Positions 1-10,988 of a DNA stretch of 64,000 nt are shown here, piece after piece (the first letter of the stretch is position 1; each line of letters begins with the position of its first letter). Source of the DNA: Mariannaea sp. PMI_226 (lineage: Eukaryota > Ascomycota > Sordariomycetes > Hypocreales > Nectriaceae); assembly GCA_024336345.1 (NCBI GenBank), contig JANFOG010000004.1:868001-932000 (forward strand), given 5' to 3'. The position numbers and the translations under genes were made by a program. The notes below the pieces were generated by a model, which saw nothing but the letters and a program-made list of their open reading frames with translations, was not told the origin of the DNA and searched no databases.

Positions 1-3000
1 ATAGCGTAGTCGGGATGAATGGCGCAGAGTTGGGGGGGGAAAGGCTGGGCCGGAGGTTGAAGAGGGCGTGGGATTAAGTGAATGCGGGATCGAGCAGAAG
101 ATAGGAAGTGTGGGAGAGGCAGAGGAGATGGGTTCTCGGGTTAGTTAATAATTTATTTATTACCTTGGGCCGATCCACCCCCCAAAAGCTGGAACAGTTC
201 CAGCAGCGTTTGGCGCTTGTTGGTCTCTACTACCTAAGCAACTAAGGTACCTTAAGGTAAGGTAGGTAGGTAGGTAAGGTAACCTTAGGTAGACCTTATG
301 TAGGGAAAAGAACCTAAGGGATGGGAGGGATCCCCCTCCTGCGGGTCCCCTCCCCTGGGACCACAACACCGACCCTGGTTAGAGGTTGAGGAGGAGGGTC
401 TGCAGGCCACTACGCCGTACTGAGTTTTATAGACAAGGTCCTTCATGTACCTAAAATCTGAGAAGTAGGTACCTGCGCAGCGTGCCTAGGCATTGATTAT
501 CCTCTTTTTCGTCTTCTTTTTTTTTATTTCTTCTTTCTCTCTCGTCTTTTATTACATCTTTCGTTTCGTAGCAGGCTGTTCAAGGTCCCTTCTACTGGGG
601 TGCCAGCCAGTCAACGTTGCAGCAAAACCTTAGCTTGCCCGCCCTACCTACAGCACGAAAGCAAACACACAAGCGCTTCACTTCAGTAGGGGACTTACGA
701 ACACTACAGTGGCCCATCAGCGTCATCGCTCCCCACTAAAACAAAACAAAGTGCCGTCAGCTATCAAGTTACTTCCTGCAGCTCCCCGAGGCACAGTAGG
801 TACTATGTATCACTATCTTCTGACCCCGGGGGCAGCGACTGTAAGTTACACTGACCGCTAACTTTGATCAAGCTTCCCGTACCGGCACCAGCTAACACCG
901 ACCAGAAAAGCCCAAGTCGGCCAATCCCTTCTCTCGGAATGGCGAAAACTCTACGTTTCGACGTGGCGCATCATTACGCGCAATTCGTGGGAACTCCCAG
1001 CTGCGCCAAATTCGTGATAGGAAACCAGACATTAAGCTAAGCTGAGTAGCCGAGGACGGCCAAGCCACCACTTTGTTGCTAACTAGACCACTTCCTACGA
1101 CGACTCATGACGTTTGCTGTTCCCAAGCCCATTCTGTTGGTGGGTGCCGGGACGTGTCACCCGGTTCCATCCTCCTCAGTACTTGTGTGTTCGGCACAAC
1201 TTACAAAAAGAGAGTCTCATGATGGCTGTACAGCAACGGGGGAAATAGAGTCCCCACCAGGAAAAGAGAGACATGCTACAATTCAATACTTTTCACAAGT
1301 TACCCATTCTTTTGCAGGATCGGCAAATCTCTCTTCGCCTAGGTAGCTTCTCAGCGATGCTCTCATCGCCCCCAACGCAACACCGGCAATGCAAGAAAAG
1401 TCAAGTCGGGCCATCAGCGACAATGCTACGTTGGACTTGTCTGTCTCGTAGCTAAAGTTGCCTCGATAGCCCACCCCATCTCGACAGAACAGCCACACTC
1501 CGTCGTCGCTCAGCCTCTCTGTAGTTTGTCGGGTACGGTTGGCCGAGAACTCGTATGCGACAATGCGACAATGCTCAAATCAAGCGTGCCCAGTCGGCAG
1601 CCAAGACGGCTTGGCTGCCGCGTGCCGTTTTTGCCGGGGTTGGCGCGGCCTTTGCCTCCCACGTATGCAATGAAATTTGCGTACGAAGTAAGAACAAAAA
1701 AAAAACGGAAGAAGAAGAGTCCGTAGTTATGCTGCCGCGTGGGTAGTTTGATAGGTTAGTTTGGTTTTCAATGCTTCCTTTGCCTGGGCTTGCGATCTTT
1801 CGGTTTGCGGGTGACTTTTACCTCCTTAGATGGAGAGTGCAATGGTGCTTACGGCTGGGTTTCTGGTTTTCTATTTTGTCGCTCGAAGCCATCATTCGTC
1901 TGAGCGAGGAGGACGTGCGTGTTTGCTAGTCAAATGCCAGCTATGAAGCCAATAAGCTCGCCTGTTTAGGAAGGAAGTTATGCGCATGATGGGTTACTGG
2001 CCAACATCTCCTTGAACCATGTGCTTCCTTATTCTTTTACAGAGCTTCGGAGGGCGGCTGCTGTTGTCTGCCTTATTTCCGTCTTATCAGTTGCATCCAT
2101 CATACCATTTCATACCATTTCATTCTTACAGCTCCTCTGTACTGTTTGTCTCTCAGCTGGTCGTCTGTCTCACCTTTCCCAAACGGCCTATCATTCGACC
2201 ATCAACCTTGCCTCCAGGCTTTCCCGTGTGATCGAAACATATGAGTGTGTCCAGCTGATGGTATTATAAGAGCTGGGATTTAGCATCACAACATCAATGT
2301 TCTCCCTCTACTAAGCCAAGCGCCTGTTTCGATGTAAATGCCATAAGCTCGGAGGAGTCCCAGTATGATTACACCTAGGTGAACCTAGGTATAAAGGTAC
2401 CTCATGCATCTATTATAACCAATAGCTATGCTTGATTGTTCGACACGAGTGGCTTGGCATTGAATGTAGTGGCTTGACATCAAGTTGTAAGAGTATACCA
2501 CCTATCAGAGCTACACAAACGGCGTTCCGGTTGGCTCTTTATAAACCCTCCCGTACGAGTCAAACGATGTTACTAATTCCGGCTCTCGGTTTGATGTTGC
2601 CTGACGATGTTGGGCAACCCATTACTTAGCTAAGCTACCTCACCTAGGTGCCTTTTGCATTGATCATACCGTTACACACACACTGTGAGAAATATCGCGA
2701 GTTCTAGATGATGGCTGGCACTTACCCAAATCATTCAGTACCTTAAGGGAGGTAGTTAAATTCCTCAACCGTGCCTACCTTCCTTTCTGCGACCATCTCA
2801 AGTTAGATAATCAATAAGTGCCTGAGGTACCTACCTACTTAGATGCCTAGTTAGATACGGTAGGTAGTGCTTAATAGAAACAACAACCGACGGGCTACTC
2901 AACTGTTTCAGGGTTATCTGAAAAACTTCTTGCCATATCAATACCAATAATCCTTCCTCTATACGAAAAAAGAAAAGAAGGAGATGGCGAATATGGCAGC

Positions 3001-3841
3001 CGCGACGAACTTCCTGACGGCCATTTGCGATATGCCATCAGGAAGTCGATGCAAACAGCACACACCTGCGTAGCAGCTGCGTTCCACTTCTACTGAATCC
3101 TATTGATTCCTATTGACAATCCCGAAGCCGATTATCCGCTCCTCGAGCAATACCGAAACCTCTTCTCGCAAAGACTCGGTTGTAAAACTCCTATTGACAG
3201 CAGGCGATAATTCAGTCCTCTCCCAAGACTCTAGCGAAACCTGCTATTGAAACCAGAATTCTTACCATTCTTTCGTCGCCAACCTCGCATCCTTCACAGA
3301 TTCGCATCCGACTTCATCCTCAATCTAGCTCTAGCTCACCTCCGACTACAATGCCGTCCGCACCGCATTGTGATTGGTTCTACCCTCCATTGAACCGTAC
3401 CGCTCTTGCATCCCTATTCTAACAACCCTCCGACTAATCGTCCGTCATTTGTTTGAAGACAATAGTCTGTGAATCATAAACAACTTCATTGTCTCACCGC
3501 CATTCTGCTTCAAACGGCGGGCTGGTCCATCACAAACCCTATTGATCTAAACAGGCAGTGATTCCGTCTCGATCCAACTCCGCATCAGAGTGACTGTCGT
3601 TTGAACCCGATGTCACTTGGCCACCAGTTGGTTCGCCCATTAAAAAGCACTTCTTGACTTCTAAGACCTCGGGGCTTTTCTAGCCTTTGTTCTTCCGTAC
3701 ACCAACTGAAAATTACCCAGTAACAAACTTCAATTTCCTGCGAGAATAGGATCCTTCTGGCTAGTCTGCAGAACTAACACACACTCTTGTAATATCATTG
3801 CTGCGAACATCTTCTGTTAATTTCGCTCTTGTCTGGCAGCC
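1..3841. other. intergenic region upstream of the ZZ-finger gene
   Basis: No reading frame here has the codon pattern, splice signals or motifs of a real gene. The stretch carries several AGGTACCT-type palindromes (245-252, 467-474, 2395-2402, 2825-2832) within GGTAGGTA-like tracts near 240-300 and 2820-2875. The last 500 bases before 3842 are pyrimidine-rich, as expected for a fungal promoter and leader. The first 400 bases could be the upstream region of a gene lying to the left; this cannot be decided from the window. Confidence 0.6.
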
Positions 3842-5711
3842 ATGCCAAACCAGTCGGTAGAAAGCGATTTCGCTGAAGCGAACCCGCCTCCACAGCCTGC
3901 ACAATTTGAGGCACATAAAATCGGGCATGGTGCTAACACGCAGGCCAAGTCTCTCATCCAGGCGAGCTTGGAACAGGAAGTATGTGAAGACAATGACCAA
4001 CCAGACAGTAGCTCCCTCTCGGAACCGTCTCCAGACCCAGACTTGACTGCTAGCTTAGTTCGTCCGCCGCACTCCGGCTGGGAGCCCACGACTATCAACA
4101 TGGCCAAGTGCGATTACTGTGACCAGAGACGCCGAGGTACTCTCTATCGTTGCTGTCAGTGCCAAATTGCTATCTGCAAAGACTGTTTTGAGAAGGGTAT
4201 TCTGGATCATGATACTAAGCACAGTCTCGATGTTGACATGGCCAAATGGGACCTTCACTCTTCTACCTCAGACAAGTCAGACAAGAAGACAAAGAAGAAG
4301 GCTATCGATTCTACCACTAAACCTACTACAACCACACGATCTCGAGCTTCTACTCGGTCCAGAGCAGCTCCAAGAGGGAGAGCAAAGAAACCGCCGATTG
4401 TTTCCCAGGCTGCAGCGCTTGAAAACGAGCAAAGTTTAGAAGAGTTGAGGGCGGAGCCACTGCCTATGATCAATGATGAGGATCAAGAACAACACCAAGC
4501 CGGGCTTGTTCTTGAAGCTCTCTCTCAACGTCAACACGCTCTTTCTCAGGGAACCACGGGTGAACAAGCCATCTGTAGCCCTAAGCCTATTGAGCCGGCA
4601 TGTACACTCCACTCTACCTCGCGTCATTCGCTAATACTATAGTTAGGGACAAGTCTACTATCAGTCTGAGCTCTGTGCTCCCAAACCTCAAAGACCTGTA
4701 GAACGGCAGGTCAGTGTTATAGATGCTATGTCTGGGACTAGAAAGCCTCTTCCCAGCTCAGCACTAATTGGGGAGGCCAGTCGGAACGATCATTTTCATC
4801 CAGCTACCAATACTATGAACCTCCATCCTATTCTCCCTCGACCTATACACCCTCGATTCAACCCATATGAACAGCATCACCATGCGTCTAATTACCAACA
4901 GAATCGGTACAGGTTTCAATCTCAGAATATTACCCCAGGACAGAGGAGCCAGAGAGAAAGAGACCGGAACTATCGCACCCATCCTTACAGATCGCCGCGG
5001 GAGGAATACGATATAACAACTCGGCATGGAGCAGAGCGTAGAAGGGCTTACCAGCTCGCATACGGTTACGATCCCACTCCGACTCAGTCCGGATCCATAC
5101 AACCCCAGCGCTCAGTCACAGAGGACAGGCTTGCCGCCGAGTATTACAATATTGACCCACGTCTGAGCAACCAACCCCTCGAGGGTATTCAGCGCAGTGC
5201 CCCTACCCCTCAGCATCAATCCTACGGTATAGCCAACTCCCCGTTGCCCCCCATTCGATGTCTTGAGCAGCCACTTCGTGGTGCTCCCACCCAGACGCCA
5301 AATTCTTTTCTTTCTTCACAACAGCAACAAGGGTTGCCCGACTGGAACGAGTCGATCATCCACCGCCTTGGTTATCAACTTGAAGTTGACGCCCTAGTAA
5401 CCCGCGATGAGAATCCTAACTGGGCGCTTGACGAATGCCTTCGCCATGAGACTAATCGTGTTTGGACCCGTCGAAATGCTCCAACCAGTCTCCTTCAGGA
5501 GGCGATTCGGCAGGATCCCAGCGCCGGCAAAGATGATGTTGGAATTGCCTTCCGCACTCTCCTCAGTGCACATTATCTCGCTGGCATCCGCCTTCGTCTA
5601 GAGCTGCGGAATGCTGCTCGCAATTGGATAATCGAGACTCAAAACCAGCTAGTAGCCGACGGGCTCATGACAGAGCCGCGTGCAACTTTAGTCTGGGGGC
5701 GTCTTAACTAA
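3842..5711 (+). CDS. ZZ-type zinc-finger protein, two coding blocks with an unresolved junction
   Basis: Block A (3842-4642) starts at the first ATG. At residues 90-127 it has a ZZ-like zinc site: Cys90, Cys93, Cys104, Cys107, Cys112, Cys115, then His123 and His127. ZZ domains usually bind proteins, so a scaffold or signalling role is possible. A basic Lys/Arg/Ser/Thr-rich stretch follows (about residues 140-190), which could be a nuclear signal. Block B is open from 4647 to the TAA at 5709-5711. It is Gln/Pro/Arg-rich and ends in an apparently helical region of about 110 residues. The obvious intron (GTACAC donor at 4602, GCTAATAC branch site near 4630, TTAG acceptor ending 4646) is 45 nt, a multiple of three. 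Because the blocks lie in different frames, removing it gives a stop soon after. Either an unusual splice, a one-base difference, or two genes is needed. I cannot name an orthologue. Confidence 0.6.
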
Positions 5712-6508
5712 TAAAACAAAGAAACCAAACCTGTTTTATCTGGACTTCTTCTTTCAAAATGTTCAGCTCTTGCGGCCTCTACATGCTATTTTTCGTCCTC
5801 CTCTGTTATTCGTTTTGAGCTATCACGTTGGAATGGAATGAAAAGTTGGCTTGCCTTGTTCAGAAGGAAAGGATATCCAGGAAAGTCAGCCTGTTGGTCA
5901 TTCGGACGACTCTTCGTTAGGTCAGAAAGGGGGGGGAAGCATATAACAATACCAAGAATAATCAAGCCGAAACAGGTTACAGGCAGCGATGAGAGTCTGG
6001 CATCTTTTCTCCCTCTTTGAGAGCTTTTGAGACGTCAAACTCCATCAGTTTATATAATAGGCCCAAGGCTAGGTATACGAATGGTATAAAAAAATGTAGC
6101 ATGTCACATAATAGCTTTCTCCCAAAAAAAGATTTGGAAAGATATGATAATCACGTATTTCTTTTCGTACTTTGGCTACAATCAACCCGTAGCCAGAAGT
6201 GTACGTCCATCCATCCATCTGGACCCATGAGACCAAGCGCCCCCTCATTTCAAAATCATTAGAAGGTGAGGAACGTGCCGCATACGCTCTCCATCTAGGT
6301 TTCGTTTCGCAATCTCCTTTTCCTCCAAAATGTTTGTCCTCCCCTGCCGCGCCCCTCCTTCATGCATCATGAATAGCCTCAACCCCGTGTGTGTTTTTTT
6401 CCCTTTCGCAGAGGAGATGGGAAATACAAAAAAAAACCCTTATGTTAAAAAATAAAACTCAAGAAACAAGCACAGGCCAAATACAAAGCAGTTTTTATTT
6501 TCTCTCTC
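5712..6508. other. convergent intergenic region
   Basis: This holds the presumed 3' ends of the plus-strand ZZ gene and the minus-strand eIF3d gene. It is AT-rich with several A runs. I see no gene in it. Confidence 0.6.
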
Positions 6509-8437
6509 TTACTGCTCGGCATCAGCCTCGGGTTGAGGAGCGAGCTCCTCCTCCTCCTCGTCCTCCTCGAAGGTACCGGTGGGGACCTCGTACAGGCGGA
6601 GGATGCTCTTGTTAGGGTCCTTGGCGAGGACGAATTTGGCCTCCTCGTCGGTGGTGTTGAGACACATGTCGGCAATGGTACGGACGATACCCCAACCGTT
6701 GGAAAGGGAGAGGTTCATCTGGTTGGCAAAGTCGCGGGGCTTCCAGCCAATCACTCCCAGGACGACGTGCTTGTCGTTGGAGCGGGGGTTCAGACGGGAG
6801 ACGAAACTAGAAAAAAAAAATACGTTAGAATCACCATGTCAAAATATTTTGGGGGATGGTTGGGCGGGGGAAGACATACCCAAGCTTCATCAGGTCAGCC
6901 TTGGCGAGAACACTCTGCACAGTCCATCGAGCCAGCTTGCAGCTGTTGTTCTTCATCTCAGTAGCGACCACAGCACCACGCTGGGTAACCAGCTTGCTGC
7001 GCCAGTCGAGCGCTCCACCGCTGCCAGGAGCCTTGCTGTCGAACTCGTTGAGCGCCTTGATGGTGACGTGCTGATCCTCGCCGCTGATGGCGTTCTTCTG
7101 TACGGCGTCGACCTCGGTTCGCACAATGATGTAGACGGGCTCCTCCTCGTTGGTGGAGAGGTCGAAGCGGCGGTACTTGTAGGCCTTGCTGGCGGGGGGG
7201 TCGGTGTCCTCGGAGGAGTTGTAGAAGGGGTTGGCGTTGGCCATCTGAACCTTGGCCGACTCGTTCTCGTTGACGACCTGGTTGGCGAAGTTGTGGTTGA
7301 TGTAGGTGGCCTCCTCGGCGAGGGCGGGGGGCTGGTTGATGGTGTCCTTACCACCGTCGGCGGCATCGAGAGGGGCGTCGGCAGCGTTCTCGTTGACGGT
7401 GACCATGTCCAGAGCAGCATTATCACGCTTGTCGAAGAAGATCTTCTTGCCCTGTCGGGAGATGACAATGTCCCAGGGGTAAACGGAACGGGGCGAGCAC
7501 ATGAGCATGGAGAGGATGCTGTCGGTGGCGAAGATGGTGGCCTCCTCCTTCTCGGCAAGGTCCTGGATGACGGGATCGGATGAGGTGGTGACGTTGTAGG
7601 CGGCACGGTCGATGGGAGTGAGCTTCTTCTCGGCGCCCTTGATAGGCTGCTTGTCATAGGAGCGGTCATAGTGGTAGAGGAAACCGTAGTCATCGAGGTC
7701 CTCGCCATCGTCGGTGTCCAGGTTCAGCTTAGCCAAGCGGTTGAAGTCAATCTCCTCCAGCAGCTTCCACTCAGCCTTGATGTTGATGCTTGCATCACGG
7801 TTACGAGTGGGCTTGTCATAGTCCTTCCAGCCGAAGCGGCGACCTCCACGGCCGGCGTTAGATCGACCGCCACGGTCGTAGCCTCCGTATCCCTGTCGTG
7901 CGCCAGTGCCGGTTCTCTGAACAGCCTGGCGGCCTCCACGGCCGGTGGAGGCAGCACCTCGCTGGCCACGGCCACGAACGAAGACGGCGCCACGGCCGAA
8001 CCTGGACTTGGTCGAGTCTCGGGTGTTACTGACGACGGAGAAGGTCGACTCGTCCTCGGCGACGGGGGCGTTGAAGGTGACGGCGTGGCTGGAACCGTAG
8101 ACTTGCTGGTCTATATATCGGAAAGAAAGCGGGGGAGCAGTGTCAGTGAACCAGGTTTCCTCGTCACGAACACACACAAAGTCCTTGATAGGAGAAAGCA
8201 TATGAAGCAGAAAGGGATATCCTTACCTCGGAAGTTGCGGTTGTACTGCGCGCGGCCACCACGCTCACGGTCCTTGCCCTCAGCAGTCCAGTCAGCCATG
8301 CGGCCCAGCTTGTCACCCTTTGAGAAGGGCGCATAGGGCACGCCGTTGAGGGTGGTCTCGGTTGTGACTGAGGGGCCCCAGCCGTCGCCCGGTGGGCAGC
8401 TTTCGCAGATCTGAACGTAGTCGAGAGAGTCCGCCAT
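6509..8437 (-). CDS. eukaryotic translation initiation factor 3 subunit D (eIF3d)
   Basis: Three exons on the minus strand (8437-8227, 8110-6880, 6806-6509) join in frame to 579 residues. Introns are 116 nt (GTAAGG...ATATAG) and 73 nt (GTATGT...TTCTAG). eIF3d is a subunit of the eIF3 complex, which loads mRNA onto the 40S subunit in the cytoplasm. In animals it also binds the mRNA cap of selected transcripts. Family marks are the N-terminal GDGWGP segment and [17 protein letters not shown] motif, the conserved core with WDIV, and the terminal block beginning [23 protein letters not shown] Gly/Arg-rich stretch lies at about residues 107-165 (RGG-like RNA-binding sequence) and the C-terminus is strongly acidic, both usual for the family. 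Codon use is biased to C- and G-ending codons, suggesting high expression. Start choice: the ATG at 8437 gives the family N-terminus directly. Confidence 0.95.
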
Positions 8438-9581
8438 GATTGCAAAAAGTTTCTGATCGCGTTCCCGTTGAAACTTGATGGCGGTTTTCGACGCTTTGGC
8501 GAGTGGGGGGGGGAGAGAAGGAATTGTCGCTTTATCACCGGGCGATGCCAGAATTTGGACGTTTGGAAACGATGAATTTGTGGTGGGGTGGAGTGTGGGG
8601 CAACCTCTGCGTGCCGAATGAAAAGCCCAAAAAAGCTCAAAATGCAAAAAAAGCCCCGCGACACATTGTGTTTGTGGGTTTGTGGGTGATCCCCTGCGCC
8701 ACAGATATGCGCCACAGATAGGTGACAGCTCAGTCACTTTAGCCACACACATTGGATGGATTGGGAGTTTCACTTGTGGCGTGCTGTAGGGTAAGTGAGG
8801 CACAAAGACGAATATGCTGTGATGCAGTGAAAGTGGGCTGCCATTTCAATTTCGCTCACTCATCCTATAGGTACTAGATTCTCATATGGTAATTGGCACA
8901 ACCTGTTTTACAACAAGAGAATTGTTTTCTTTTAAAAGAAGAAAAAAAAACTATGAGAATAATATTCTAGGAGCGACGGAATTTATTTGTGTGCTTGTAT
9001 TCTAAATAGTGTATGATCTGGGTCAATGGAGTATATATAATAAAGTAGATACTGAGACGTGCTTCAGAGATGACGGACTTTATGGCAACCCAGTGCGCAT
9101 GGAAAAGGTCACATCTCCAAGGAACTACATGATGATTGACAGGAGGGTGGACTTGACGTGAAGCGGGTGTTTAAAGCCCATAATTGTCATCTGCATACAG
9201 CTGCAGCACATCATTAGTTGTCTCGCACCAGTCGACAAACGTTCTCTTTTATCCCAGACCGGCATCTTTAACCTTCTACCCTCACTTCGCTGTTACTCGA
9301 TAGCTTACCCATATGAATAGACATAATGGGTGCACAATAATGAACGAGTCACAAAGAGCCATTGCTCTAAACGGAAACCTCTTAGTGGCAATGTACTTTT
9401 TTCTTCTTCTCGGTACACTTGTTTTTCCCATGCTTCTCGCTCCAAGAGGAGAGATATCTTATGCTTCATTCAAGGTATAACCAAATCCAACCCAGATACT
9501 CCAAAATCGATATCATAAAAACTCGTGACATAACAAAACTCCTCCCACGTTCAACATATTCATCTCACATTGATATGCTTT
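8438..9581. other. intergenic region between tandem minus-strand genes
   Basis: It contains the upstream region of eIF3d (8438 to roughly 8800) and the downstream region of the bZIP gene. It is AT-rich around 8880-9050. No further gene is supported. Confidence 0.6.
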
Positions 9582-10988
9582 TCATGCAAAAATGCTATCC
9601 AGTGCATCTCTAACCTCAAACTCTTCCATCACGGCGCCAAAACTACATCTTTTAGTGAGCCACTAGAACCTTTGGATACGAGACCTGAAAAAAAAAGAAA
9701 GAAAAAAAAACTTACCCATAGCATCTCACTTTTTGAATGAGAACCTCTGCAAGCATCTGAAAATGCTCCAACCCAAGCACGTGCACCTTCGGGTGGGACA
9801 AAACCATACCCCATGCCATGATGGGAGTTACTTCGCCATCGAGATCTAATTTCTTGCTAAGATGCAAAAGCGTCGCCAAGTCGGCCTTGGTGGGTGCCGA
9901 GCTGTCCTGTCCTCCCGCAATGCCTCCTTGGGAATTGTTATGTTCATAGGGGAGGGCGCCAGCAGTGAGTGTTGGGAACAATTCTGAAGGACATGTTGCC
10001 ATGAGCGCATGGCCACAGGCGTCGCCTTCCAAGTCAGCTTTTCGCTCAATCAAAAACTGAAGGTGTGCCTGGCAAGGTTTCTCGAGACTATATGCCCCTT
10101 GATGATATCGAAAGCGTTAGCCAGCCCGGTGATTACGAAAAACCGCAAGTCTCACCCTCCTTCGCGACAGGGTAGGAGCCCGCGTCGATCATTGGGGGAG
10201 AGACGACATGTAGGCATCGGATTTGGAGGGGATATTGCCGTACGTTAAAACGAAATCAATGCCAGCCTGCTCTACATCCACTCCTCCTTGCCCTGCTATC
10301 TGCTGCGTCATATCTGGAATCGGAATCGGCTGTCCGAACATATGCTGGCCGTCTCCTGGTGATATATGGCTCGACGAACTCATTGCGGGTGTGGTAGCAA
10401 GTCCGGTCATGAGTGGTGAGCGTGCACTGGATGATCCGGGTCCATAACTGGTCGTGCTCCCAGGACTGCCGACGGGAATGCCATTCTGTACCAAGGCATC
10501 TCGCAGCTGCTTGTTTTCATCGGCCAGTCTCTCTCTATCAAGAGAGACATTACTGAAGATTTCCTTCAGGCGGATCACCTCATCTTCCAAAGCCTTGATG
10601 TACAATTCCTTCCTCTCTCGATGAGTTCTGTTGAAAGGAACCGTGAGATTGATATCAAACCTGCATGTGATTGGTGGACATACCTCTGAGCTTGACGGTT
10701 AAGCTCTTGGCGCCTTGTTAAGGCAGGTTTGGCATTAGGCTTGGGGCCACGCTTTTTAGGTGGATTTCCTTCTGGTGTTTTTGGTATTAGTTTTCTGGCG
10801 GTTGATGCAGTGCAAAGATAGTAGTCTGGATGTAGTTGGTGCTTACCGCGGGTTGTTCTCTTCTCAGCAAGGGCTTGGAAGATGTTGGGACCCAGGCTCG
10901 ACGAACTGACCTTGTCCTCGCCCTCTGAAGTCAGAGCTCCATGGTCCGGAGACATTGACGGGGATATATGTGAGTTAGAGGAAGCCAT
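9582..10988 (-). CDS. bZIP transcription factor (fungal Yap/Pap1-like basic region)
   Basis: Five exons (10988-10847, 10771-10684, 10627-10244, 10087-9716, 9642-9582) splice in frame to 348 residues. Introns of 75, 56, 156 and 73 nt have GTAAGC, GTATGT, GTACGG and GTAAGT donors. The basic region runs from about residue 67 to 83, with Asn72 and Arg80 at the invariant N-x7-R spacing and an AQR triplet like Yap/Pap1 proteins. A leucine-zipper helix follows through about residue 115. The middle is Ser/Pro/Gly-rich. The C-terminal 140 residues form a second conserved block, with an LEKPCQAHLQFLIERK segment, a GHALMATCP segment, and a terminus of the GAVMEEFEVRDALDSIF type. I recall such a block from other filamentous-fungus bZIP proteins. 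It is expected to act in the nucleus; its targets cannot be read from sequence. The last exon is only 61 nt and is easily missed. Confidence 0.88.

Noticed and set aside
6579..7708. Long plus- and minus-strand frames overlapping eIF3d
   Set aside because: These are shadow frames of the eIF3d exon 2; products are low-complexity Leu/Val/Gly or Ser/Thr/Pro/Arg.
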